From: Actinomycetes bacterium
GTDB taxonomy: Bacteria > Actinomycetota > Actinomycetes > Actinomycetales > Cellulomonadaceae
Assembly (NCBI GenBank): GCA_023389455.1
Contig: JAEWEJ010000314.1
Span: forward strand, 1-9,616
DNA: 9,616 nucleotides
Direction of reading: 5' to 3'
Both the position numbers and the translations under genes were made by a program. Below, one piece after another: positions 1 to 6,539 of this stretch (the first letter of the stretch is position 1; each line of letters begins with the position of its first letter). The notes below the pieces were generated by a model. That model made no database searches. It saw nothing but the letters and a program-made list of their open reading frames with translations, and was not told where the DNA came from.

Positions 1-10
1 GCGCGGACCG

Positions 11-1075
11 GTGCGTCGCGCCGCGCGAGCCCGCAGCGCCGTCGTCGCGGGCGCCCTCGTCCTGATGGCCGCCGCGTGCGCCCCCGGCGCGTCCGCGGGG
101 CCGGCACCCACGCAGGACGGCCGGACCGTGCTGCGCTACCAGGGCACCGTCGGCCAGGTGGCCCTCCCGGAGCTGGCCGAGGACCTCGGGTACTTCGAGG
201 TCGTCGAGCTCGAGTGGGTCTCCGACGTCACGGGCGGGCCCGCCTCGATCCAGGCCACCGCGACGGGGGAGACGGACATCGGCAGCGCCTTCAACGGCGC
301 GATCGTCAAGCTCGTGGCGTCGGGCGCCCCCATCACCTCGGTGATCTCCTCCTACGGCTCGGACGAGCTCACCCACGGCGGCACGTACGTGCTCGAGGAC
401 TCGCCGGTGCGGACCGCGCGCGACCTCGTCGGCCGGAAGGTCGGCATCAACACCCTCGGCGCCCAGCACGAGGCCGTGACCCGCAGCTGGCTCACCGACC
501 AGGGGCTGAGCGCGGACGAGATCGAGAAGGTCGAGCTGACCGTGATCCCGCCGGTCAACGCCGAGCAGGCGCTGCGCGAGGGACAGCTCGACGCGGTCCA
601 GCTCGGCGGGATCCTCAAGGACTCGGCTCTGGAGCGTGGCGGGCTGCGCCGGCTCTTCTCCGAGGTCGACCTCTTCGGCACCTTCGCGTACGGCACGTAC
701 GTCCTGAACGACCGCGTCCTGGCCGAGGAGCCCGAGGCGGCCGCCGACTTCGTGCAGGGCGTCGCACGGGCGATCCGCTGGGCGCAGGTCACCGACCCGC
801 AGGAGGTGCGCGACCGCTTCGTGCGGATCGTCGAGGAGCGCGGTCGCCACGAGGACCCGGCCAACATCGCCTACTGGAAGTCGGTCTCCATCCCCGCGCC
901 CGGTGGCGTGATCCAGGAGGAGGAGATCACGACCTGGATCGACTGGCTCGTCGCGGACGGCCGGGTCCCGGCCGGGTCCGTCACGCCCGAGGACGTCTAC
1001 ACCAACGACCTCAACCCGTACGCCGACGGCACCTGGGAACCCGACGCCGGGCCCGACGGTGAGCCGCTCGGCTGA
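11..1075 (+). CDS. ABC transporter substrate-binding lipoprotein, SsuA/TauA/NMT1-like
   Basis: Extracytoplasmic solute-binding protein, 354 aa, expected to capture a small organic anion (sulfonate, taurine or nitrate-like) or pyrimidine-type ligand and pass it to the permease and ATPase encoded at 3817-5605. The N terminus has Arg residues, a hydrophobic stretch (about residues 10-22) and Cys23 preceded by Ala-Ala-Ala, a somewhat loose lipobox, so lipid anchoring at Cys23 is likely. The mature part has the family pattern: an ELAEDLGYF segment near residue 54, a GxxDIGSAFNGA segment near 87-97 and ARDLVGRKVGINTLGAQ near 136-152. It lacks obvious membrane segments after the signal. The GTG at 11 is the first in-frame start visible, but the frame is open to the window edge and only 10 bases lie upstream, with no clear ribosome binding site, so the true start could lie outside. 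It is the first gene visible in an apparent five-gene operon. The family is secure; the ligand is not. Confidence 0.85.
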   Translation: MRRAARARSAVVAGALVLMAAACAPGASAGPAPTQDGRTVLRYQGTVGQVALPELAEDLGYFEVVELEWVSDVTGGPASIQATATGETDIGSAFNGAIVKLVASGAPITSVISSYGSDELTHGGTYVLEDSPVRTARDLVGRKVGINTLGAQHEAVTRSWLTDQGLSADEIEKVELTVIPPVNAEQALREGQLDAVQLGGILKDSALERGGLRRLFSEVDLFGTFAYGTYVLNDRVLAEEPEAAADFVQGVARAIRWAQVTDPQEVRDRFVRIVEERGRHEDPANIAYWKSVSIPAPGGVIQEEEITTWIDWLVADGRVPAGSVTPEDVYTNDLNPYADGTWEPDAGPDGEPLG

Positions 1076-1126
1076 CCCGACCTGACCCGACCCCTCACCG
1101 ACCCGTCGCCGACCCGTCCCGACCCG
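1074..1126 (+). repeat. GACCCG short-repeat array between the binding protein and monooxygenase genes
   Basis: Five exact copies of GACCCG begin at 1074, 1084, 1100, 1111 and 1121, with a sixth degenerate copy (GACCCC) at 1089. Intervals are about 10, 16, 11 and 10 bases. The array fills most of the 67-base gap and ends just before the ribosome binding site of the next gene. It could be replication-slippage debris or affect transcript structure; no function is shown. Confidence 0.6.
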
Positions 1127-1130
1127 CCGC

Positions 1131-1136
1131 AGGAGG
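1131..1136 (+). promoter_or_regulatory. Ribosome binding site of the monooxygenase gene
   Basis: AGGAGG lies 6 bases before the GTG at 1143. This is the strongest Shine-Dalgarno match in the left block and fixes the start of the monooxygenase gene. Confidence 0.85.
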
Positions 1137-1142
1137 CACCCC

Positions 1143-2498
1143 GTGACCGACCGACAGCTCGTCCTCAACCTCTTCATCCACCCCACCGGGCACCACGAGG
1201 CGTCGTGGCGCCGTCCGGACGCGCCGACGCACCGGATCCACACCGCGGCGTACTACCAGGCGCTCGCCCGGCGGGCCGAGGCGGCCAAGCTCGACGCCGT
1301 CTTCTTCGCCGACATCCCCGCTCTCACGCGGCAGGTCGAGCACGGACCGGGCGCGTGGCTCGAGCCGATCACGACCCTCGTGGCGATCGCCGCCGCGACC
1401 GAGCGCATCGGCCTGGTCGCCACGGCGTCGACGACGTTCTACGAGCCGTACAACCTCGCCCGCCTCTTCGCCTCGCTCGACCACCTGTCCGGCGGCCGTG
1501 CCGGGTGGAACGTCGTGACGACGGCCAGCGCGGAGGCCGCCGGCAACTTCGGGTACGACGAGTTCCCGGACCCGAAGCAGCGCTACGCGCGCGCTGCGGA
1601 GTTCGTCGACGCCACGGTCCGGCTGTGGGACTCGTGGGAGGACGACGCGGTGCTCGACGACCGTGCGGGCGGGCGCTACGCCGATCCCGCGCGGATCCAC
1701 GCCGCCGCCGTGCGCGGCGAGCACGTGCGCGTCTCCGGCGCGCTGAACGTGCCGCGCTCGCCGCAGGGCCGGCCCGTCCTCGTGCAGGCCGGGTCGTCGA
1801 ACGAGGGGCGGGGGTTCGCGGCGCGGATCGCCGAGGCGATCTTCACCGCCCACCAGACGCTGGGCGACGCCCAGGCCTTCTACTCCGACCTCAAGGCGAG
1901 GGCCGCGGCCGCGGGCCGGGACCCGGACCACGTCAAGATCCTGCCGGGCATCAGCCCGTTCATCGCCTCGACGCGGGCCGAGGCGCGGGCCCTGGAGCAG
2001 GAGCTGAACGAGCTCACGGTGCCGGCCTACGGGCTGCGGCAGCTGTCGTCGCTCGTCGGGGTCACGTTCACCGAGGCGCAGCTCGACGACCCCGTCCCGC
2101 TCGAGCTGTTCGCCGACGCGGGCGACGTCACCGACAACGCGCGCTCGCGGCTGCAGGTGGTCGCCGGGATCGTCGAGCGCGACCGGCCGACCGTCCGCGG
2201 CCTGCTGCATCGTCTGGCGGGGGCCCGGGGGCACCGGGTGTTCGTCGGCACGCCCGTGGACGTCGCGGACACGATCGAGGAGTGGTTCACCCAGGGGGCG
2301 GCGGACGGCTTCAACGTCATGCCCCCGGCGCTGCCCGACGGCCTGGAGGTCTTCGCGGACGAGGTCGTGCCGCTGCTGCAGCAGCGCGGGCTCTTCCGGA
2401 CCGAGTACACGGGCACCACGCTGCGCGAGCACCTCGGCCTGCCGCGGCCGGCCAACGTGCACGTGCCGGCGTCGCGGGCCGTGCTGGTCGGGGCGTGA
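1143..2498 (+). CDS. LLM-class flavin-dependent monooxygenase, NtaA/SnaA/DszA family
   Basis: Cytoplasmic two-component flavin monooxygenase (luciferase-like TIM barrel), 451 aa, close to the usual length of the NtaA/SnaA/DszA group. Members use FMNH2 supplied by a separate reductase plus O2 to break C-N or C-S bonds in compounds such as nitrilotriacetate, EDTA, dibenzothiophene sulfone or related sulfur compounds. Family signs seen here: the start with LVLNLFIHPTGHHEASWR, LDAVFFAD near 50-57, the strongly typical LDHLSGGRAGWNVVTTA at 112-128, the PVLVQAGSSNEGRGFAAR region at 211-228, and a C-terminal GLFRTEYTGTTLREHLGLPRP at 416-436. Start GTG is set by AGGAGG 6 bases upstream. Its stop overlaps the next start by 4 bases (GTGA). 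Placement inside an ABC importer operon suggests it acts on the imported compound. No flavin reductase is encoded in the window. Family assignment is firm, substrate unknown. Confidence 0.9.
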   Translation: MTDRQLVLNLFIHPTGHHEASWRRPDAPTHRIHTAAYYQALARRAEAAKLDAVFFADIPALTRQVEHGPGAWLEPITTLVAIAAATERIGLVATASTTFYEPYNLARLFASLDHLSGGRAGWNVVTTASAEAAGNFGYDEFPDPKQRYARAAEFVDATVRLWDSWEDDAVLDDRAGGRYADPARIHAAAVRGEHVRVSGALNVPRSPQGRPVLVQAGSSNEGRGFAARIAEAIFTAHQTLGDAQAFYSDLKARAAAAGRDPDHVKILPGISPFIASTRAEARALEQELNELTVPAYGLRQLSSLVGVTFTEAQLDDPVPLELFADAGDVTDNARSRLQVVAGIVERDRPTVRGLLHRLAGARGHRVFVGTPVDVADTIEEWFTQGAADGFNVMPPALPDGLEVFADEVVPLLQQRGLFRTEYTGTTLREHLGLPRPANVHVPASRAVLVGA

Positions 2499-3820
2499 CG
2501 AGCTCGCGCGCGGTGCTCCGGCCCCTGGTGACGACGGTGTACCTGCCGTCGGTCGTCTTCGGGGTCGGGCAGGGGGCGGCGCTGCCGATGCTGCCGCTGC
2601 GCGCACTCGAGCTCGGCGCGCCACCCGCGCTCGCCGCCGGGATCGCGGCGCTGACCGGCGCAGGGCTGGTCCTCGGTGACCTGCCCGCCGGCCGCGTGGT
2701 CGTCCGCCTCGGCGAGCGGCGCGCGATCCTCGTCGGGTCCGGCGCGGGAGCGCTCGGCGTCCTCGTCGTGCTGCTGGCCTCCACGCCCGCCGTCCTCGCC
2801 CTGGGCGTCCTGCTCAGCGGCTGCTCGATGTCGGTGTGGACCCTGGCCCGCCAGCGGTACCTCGCCGACGCCGTGCCGGTGGCGGTGCGCGCCCGGGCCA
2901 TGTCGCTCTTCGCGACCATGTGGCGCACCGGTGCCCTGGTGGGGCCGTTCGTCGGCGCGGCGGTCGTGCAGGGCGTGGGCGTCCGCGGGGCCTTCGCGGT
3001 GCAGCTCGTGACCGTCGTCCTGTCGGGCTGGCTGATGGCGCGGCTGCCGGACGTCGCTGCCCGCCCCGGCGACGACCCCGCGCTCGGCCTCGGCCGGCAG
3101 ACCGTCGTGACGATCGCCGTACGGCACCGTCGGCTGTTCGCCACGCTCGGGATGGCGACCCTGCTCATGGGCGCCGCGCGGGCCTCGCGGGACGCGGTGG
3201 TGCCGCTGTGGGGGACCCACCTCGGTCTCGAGCCCGCCCAGGTCGCGCTCGTGTTCGGCTGCGCCGGGGTCCTCGAGGTGCTCGTCTCGACACCCGCGGG
3301 CGTGCTCATGGACCGCTACGGCCGCCGCGCCGTGGCGACGCCGTCGCTGGCGCTCCTCGCGGCCGCGTACCTGCTGCTGCCCTGGTCGTCGTCCGTCGCG
3401 ACGCTCGCGGTCGTCGCCCTCGTGCTCGGGCTCGGCAACGGCCTGGGCAACGGCGTCGTCATGACGCTGGGCGCGGACGTCACGCCACCGCACGGGCGTG
3501 CCCAGTTCCTCGCCTCGTGGCGGCTGCTGCACGACGGCGGGATGTTCGTCGGCCCGCTCGTCGTGGCGGTCGTCGCCTCGGTGTCCCTCGCCGTCGCCTC
3601 GGGTGCCGTGGGGGTGCTCGCGCTCGCGGGTGCGGGGCTCATGTGGCGGCACGTGCCGCGCTACGTCCCGCACCCCGGCGGCCTGCCGTCGACCGGCCGC
3701 GTGCCGCCGGCCGGTCCCGCCCCGTCCACCCTGCACGTCCGGCCCACCGGACCCGACCCGTCCGATCCCGTCCCGTCCACCCCGGGCCCCGCCCGGACCA
3801 CCGCCGTGGAGGCGTCATGA
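2495..3820 (+). CDS. Major facilitator superfamily transporter with a proline-rich C-terminal tail
   Basis: Integral membrane carrier of 441 aa, MFS type. It has about 12 hydrophobic segments in two halves separated by a polar loop near residues 186-212. A classical motif A (GDLPAGRVVVRLGERR) lies at 61-76 between the second and third helices, and the equivalent second-half motif (AGVLMDRYGRR) at 268-278. The GTG start at 2495 overlaps the monooxygenase stop as GTGA, with no strong ribosome binding site, so translation is probably coupled. Residues about 391-441 form a low-complexity tail rich in Pro, Thr, Ser and Gly, unlike the transmembrane body and probably disordered. Stop overlaps the ATPase start as ATGA. 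An MFS carrier inside an ABC importer and monooxygenase operon could export a reaction product or serve as a second uptake route; direction and substrate cannot be read from sequence. Confidence 0.88.
   Translation: MTSSRAVLRPLVTTVYLPSVVFGVGQGAALPMLPLRALELGAPPALAAGIAALTGAGLVLGDLPAGRVVVRLGERRAILVGSGAGALGVLVVLLASTPAVLALGVLLSGCSMSVWTLARQRYLADAVPVAVRARAMSLFATMWRTGALVGPFVGAAVVQGVGVRGAFAVQLVTVVLSGWLMARLPDVAARPGDDPALGLGRQTVVTIAVRHRRLFATLGMATLLMGAARASRDAVVPLWGTHLGLEPAQVALVFGCAGVLEVLVSTPAGVLMDRYGRRAVATPSLALLAAAYLLLPWSSSVATLAVVALVLGLGNGLGNGVVMTLGADVTPPHGRAQFLASWRLLHDGGMFVGPLVVAVVASVSLAVASGAVGVLALAGAGLMWRHVPRYVPHPGGLPSTGRVPPAGPAPSTLHVRPTGPDPSDPVPSTPGPARTTAVEAS
3808..3812 (+). promoter_or_regulatory. Ribosome binding site of the ABC ATPase gene
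   Basis: GGAGG inside the last codons of the MFS gene, 4 bases before the ATG at 3817. Together with the ATGA overlap it selects this ATG out of the much longer frame that is open upstream. Confidence 0.7.
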
Positions 3821-4635
3821 GCACGACCAAGCTGCGGTTCGACCGCGTGTGCAAGGAGTTCACCGTCCGCGACCCGTCCCGGGGGCGCGCCGCCACGCAG
3901 CAGCTCGTCGCCGTCGACGACGTCACGCTCGACGTCCCGACCGGCCAGCTGCTGACCGTCGTGGGACCCTCCGGCTGCGGGAAGTCGACGCTCCTGGACC
4001 TCGTGGGAGGTCTGACCTCACCGACGTCCGGACGGATCCTGCTCGACGGCGCCGAGATCACCGGCCCGGGTCTGGACCGGGGCGTGGTGTTCCAGCAGTA
4101 CGCGCTGCTGCCGTGGCGCACGGCGCGGGGCAACGTCGAGTTCGGGCTCGCCGCCAAGGGCGTGCCCCGCCGCGAGCGCGCCGCAAGCGCCGACGAGCAC
4201 CTCGAGCTCGTGGGTCTGACCGGGTTCGGCGACCGGTACCCCCACGAGCTGTCGGGTGGCATGAAGCAGCGGGTCGCCATCGCGCGCTCGCTCGCCTTCG
4301 ACCCCGACGTGCTGCTGATGGACGAGCCGTTCGCGGCGCTCGACGCCCAGACCCGCGAGTCGCTGCAGGACGAGCTGCTGCGGATCTGGCGGACCACCGG
4401 CAAGACCATCGTCTTCATCACGCACGGCATCGACGAGGCCGTGTACCTGGGCCAGCGGGTCGCCGTCATGACCGCGCGCCCCGGACGCCTGCACTCGACC
4501 GTCGACATCGACCTCGACCCGTCCGCCGACGAGGACGTGCGGTCCTCCGCGCACTTCGGCGAGCTGCGGCACGAGGTCTGGAGCCGCCTGAACGCCGGGC
4601 AGGCCGCCACCACGAAGGAGCTGACCCGTGCCTGA
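3817..4635 (+). CDS. ABC transporter ATP-binding protein, NitT/TauT/SsuB type
   Basis: Cytoplasmic nucleotide-binding subunit of the importer, 272 aa, normal length for the SsuB/TauB group. All motifs are intact: Walker A GPSGCGKST at 50-58, Q-loop with VFQQYALLPW at 91-100, signature LSGGMKQR at 145-152, Walker B VLLMDEP at 165-171 with Glu170 as the catalytic base, D-loop ALD at 174-176, and H-loop His203 in ITHGIDEAVYLGQR. The LLPW after the Q-loop and the THGIDEAVYLG segment are typical of nitrate/sulfonate/taurine importers. Start ATG at 3817 overlaps the MFS stop and has GGAGG 4 bases upstream. The 3' end overlaps the permease start by 8 bases. With the binding protein at 11-1075 and the permease at 4628-5605 it makes a complete importer. 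The subfamily is firm; calling it ssuB would overstate what is known of the substrate. Confidence 0.93.
   Translation: MSTTKLRFDRVCKEFTVRDPSRGRAATQQLVAVDDVTLDVPTGQLLTVVGPSGCGKSTLLDLVGGLTSPTSGRILLDGAEITGPGLDRGVVFQQYALLPWRTARGNVEFGLAAKGVPRRERAASADEHLELVGLTGFGDRYPHELSGGMKQRVAIARSLAFDPDVLLMDEPFAALDAQTRESLQDELLRIWRTTGKTIVFITHGIDEAVYLGQRVAVMTARPGRLHSTVDIDLDPSADEDVRSSAHFGELRHEVWSRLNAGQAATTKELTRA
4615..4620 (+). promoter_or_regulatory. Ribosome binding site of the ABC permease gene
   Basis: AAGGAG lies 7 bases before the GTG at 4628, inside the end of the ATPase gene. It supports the start that includes the repeat-bearing N-terminal extension of the permease. Confidence 0.7.
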
Positions 4636-5605
4636 GCCCACCACCCTCGCGCCCGTCACCACCCCGCCCGTCTCGGACGCCGCGCCACCCCGGGACCCCG
4701 CGCCTCGGGACCCCGCGCCCCGGGACCCCGCGCCCCGGGACCCCGCGGCCACCCCCGTGCCGTCCGCCGTCGAGACCGTCGCCTTCGCGGACCCGCCGAC
4801 CCTCGGCCGGACGTCGGCGGTCGTCGCGCCCCGCCGTCGGACGCTGCGCGGTCTGCTCGCGCGCGCGGTGCGCTCGTCCGCCGCGATCGTCGCGTTCCTC
4901 GCCCTGTGGGAGGCGGCGCCGCGCCTGGGCCTGACGGACCCGGTGTTCCTGCCGCCGTTCAGCGTGGTGCTCCAGGCGCTGGCGGGGCAGGTCGCGTCGA
5001 GGGAGCTCGCCCAGCACCTGGGGGCGTCCCTGACCCGGGCCGGCGCGGGCTTCGCCATCGCGCTGGGCGTTGCGATCCCCGTGGGCGTGGCGATCGGCTG
5101 GTACCGCCGCGCCGCCGAGCTGCTCAACCCGATCCTCGAGCTGTTCCGCAACACCGCCGCGCTGGCGCTGCTGCCGGTCTTCGTGCTCGTCCTCGGCATC
5201 GGGGAGACGTCGAAGATCGCCATCGTCGCCTTCGCGTGCACCTTCCCGGTGCTGCTGACGACCATCTCCGGGGTGCGGACCGTGGACCCGCTGCTCGTGC
5301 GGTCCGCCCGGTCGCTCGGGCTGAGCAACGTGCGGCTGTTCTGGCACGTGGTGCTGCCCTCGGCGGTCCCGACGATCTTCACGGGGGTCCGGATGGCCGG
5401 TGCGGCGTCGATCCTCGTGCTCGTGGCAGCCGAGATGGTCGGCGCCCGTGCGGGCCTGGGCTACCTGATCACGTACACGCAGTTCAACTTCCAGATCCCG
5501 CAGATGTACGCGGGGATCCTGGTGATCGCACTGACCGGGGTGACGATCAACGGGCTGCTGGTGGCCCTCGAGCGGCGCTTCTCGGGGTGGCGCGTGAGCG
5601 GCTGA
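4628..5605 (+). CDS. ABC transporter permease, NitT/TauT/SsuC type, with a repeat-bearing N-terminal extension
   Basis: Inner-membrane channel subunit of the importer, 325 aa. Residues from about 80 onward form the conserved BPD_transp_1 domain with about six hydrophobic segments (near 84-97, 137-157, 173-190, 197-213, 256-273 and 293-313). The cytoplasmic coupling (EAA-type) loop lies near 221-247, where ARSLGLSNVRLFWHVVLPSA is seen, which contacts the ATPase. The first 75 or so residues are an unusual Pro/Ala/Thr/Arg-rich extension with four RDPAP-like units at 22-41 and no hydrophobic segment, presumably cytoplasmic and disordered; SsuC/TauC proteins are commonly shorter here. Start GTG at 4628 has AAGGAG 7 bases upstream and overlaps the ATPase stop by 8 bases, so the extension is probably translated. 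A later start cannot be excluded. It is the last gene of the operon and converges on the gene ending at 5642. Confidence 0.9.
   Translation: MPEPTTLAPVTTPPVSDAAPPRDPAPRDPAPRDPAPRDPAATPVPSAVETVAFADPPTLGRTSAVVAPRRRTLRGLLARAVRSSAAIVAFLALWEAAPRLGLTDPVFLPPFSVVLQALAGQVASRELAQHLGASLTRAGAGFAIALGVAIPVGVAIGWYRRAAELLNPILELFRNTAALALLPVFVLVLGIGETSKIAIVAFACTFPVLLTTISGVRTVDPLLVRSARSLGLSNVRLFWHVVLPSAVPTIFTGVRMAGAASILVLVAAEMVGARAGLGYLITYTQFNFQIPQMYAGILVIALTGVTINGLLVALERRFSGWRVSG
4691..4750 (+). repeat. Four 15-bp in-frame tandem repeats in the permease gene
   Basis: Four head-to-tail 15-base units (CGGGACCCCGCGCCY) at 4691-4705, 4706-4720, 4721-4735 and 4736-4750. Units 2 and 3 are identical, unit 1 differs at its last base and unit 4 at its thirteenth base. 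The period is a multiple of three, so they encode Arg-Asp-Pro-Ala-Pro repeats (the last ends in Ala) at residues 22-41 of the permease. Near-identity at the DNA level suggests recent slippage or expansion. Confidence 0.9.
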
Positions 5606-5641
5606 GGCGTGCCCGCGCGAGCGGCCGGGGTGCCGGGGTCG

Positions 5642-6535
5642 TCAGCCGGCGACGGCCAGCCGGACCTGGCCCGGTGCCAGGGCCTCGACGCCCGTCGGCT
5701 CCCACGTGGGCGTGGACCGGGTCCACGTCAGGTCGCCGACGGTGACGGCGTCGAGGTCGACGGCCCAGGCCACCGCGACCGCCCACTGGGCGGCGAACCA
5801 GCCCGCCCGGGCGGGGTCGTCGATCGGCAGGGCGGTCGCGGTCAGGTCCACGGTGGGCGGTGCGGTGCCGTCGCCGGGCGTCACGGTCACGGGCACCTCC
5901 CCGAGGTCGCGCACCACCCGGGCGAGCACGGCGTCGGTGCCACCCGGCTCCGCGACCTCCCGCAGCTCGCAGCGCAGGGCGGCAGGGGAGTGCCCCGTCA
6001 GCGCCGACGCCCAGGCACGCGCCCGCACCTCGTGCTGGGCGTACGCGTCGGGGAAGCCGCTGCGCTGCACGGCCTGGGCGGCCTCGGTGACCGCCATGTC
6101 CTGGTAGCCCGGGACCTTCTCGAGGCCCTCGAAGAACTTCGTCGTCGAGTAGACCGGGTCCATGATCTGCTCGACCGTGCCCCAGCCCTGCGACGGGCGC
6201 TGCTGGTACAGGCCGACGGAGTCCCGGTCGCCGTAGTCGATGTTCTCCAGCCGCGACTCCTGCAGCGCGGTGGCGATCCCGATGGTCACGGCCCGGGCGG
6301 GCATCCCGCGCCGCGTCGCCACGGCGGACGCGAGCGCGGCGTGCTGCGCCTGGTCCGGGCTCAGCCGCCACTCCGTGCCGTCGAGCGCCGCGAAGCAGCG
6401 CTCCGCGGCGGCCGGGGCCGGGTTCGCGCGGTCCAGCAGCGCCACGACGGCGACGACGGCCAGCACGACCAGCGCCGCCACGAGGCCGACCGTCACCAGC
6501 ACGGGGAGGCAGCCGCGGCGGCGCTGGCGGGCCAC
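5642..6535 (-). CDS. Membrane-anchored protein with a lysozyme/SLT-like motif, function unproven
   Basis: 297 aa. A basic start (MARQRRRG) is followed by one hydrophobic helix at about 12-34, so the rest should be outside the membrane. Residues about 55-180 contain TALQESRLENIDYGDRDSVG then LYQQRPSQGWGT at 109-120. The order Gln-Glu-Ser, a polar loop, then Gly-Leu-x-Gln resembles the catalytic Glu and GLMQ segments of soluble lytic transglycosylases, so Glu93 is a candidate catalytic residue. Cys47 and Cys189 could form a disulfide. The C-terminal part (about 200-297) has a separate pattern (WFAAQWAVAVAWAVDLDAVTV). This family is widespread in actinobacteria, and I recall it being labelled hypothetical or, doubtfully, heavy metal transporter. 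The GTG at 6535 lies 4 bases after the dapD stop with no good ribosome binding site, so it is probably coupled to dapD. Peptidoglycan hydrolysis is inference only. Confidence 0.75.
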   Translation of the reverse strand: MARQRRRGCLPVLVTVGLVAALVVLAVVAVVALLDRANPAPAAAERCFAALDGTEWRLSPDQAQHAALASAVATRRGMPARAVTIGIATALQESRLENIDYGDRDSVGLYQQRPSQGWGTVEQIMDPVYSTTKFFEGLEKVPGYQDMAVTEAAQAVQRSGFPDAYAQHEVRARAWASALTGHSPAALRCELREVAEPGGTDAVLARVVRDLGEVPVTVTPGDGTAPPTVDLTATALPIDDPARAGWFAAQWAVAVAWAVDLDAVTVGDLTWTRSTPTWEPTGVEALAPGQVRLAVAG

Positions 6536-6539
6536 GGCG

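Noticed and set aside
1095..3736. Long open frames on the minus strand opposite the monooxygenase and MFS genes
   Set aside because: They are antisense to genes with clear family motifs, have Arg/Gly/Asp/His-rich composition typical of GC-rich shadow frames, and show no domain.
4691..4750. CRISPR-like repeat array
   Set aside because: The units are directly abutting 15-mers without spacers and lie in frame inside a permease gene.
5606..5641. Bidirectional terminator between the converging permease and SLT-like genes
   Set aside because: The 36-base gap is GC-rich but I could find no good stem-loop or T tract on either strand.
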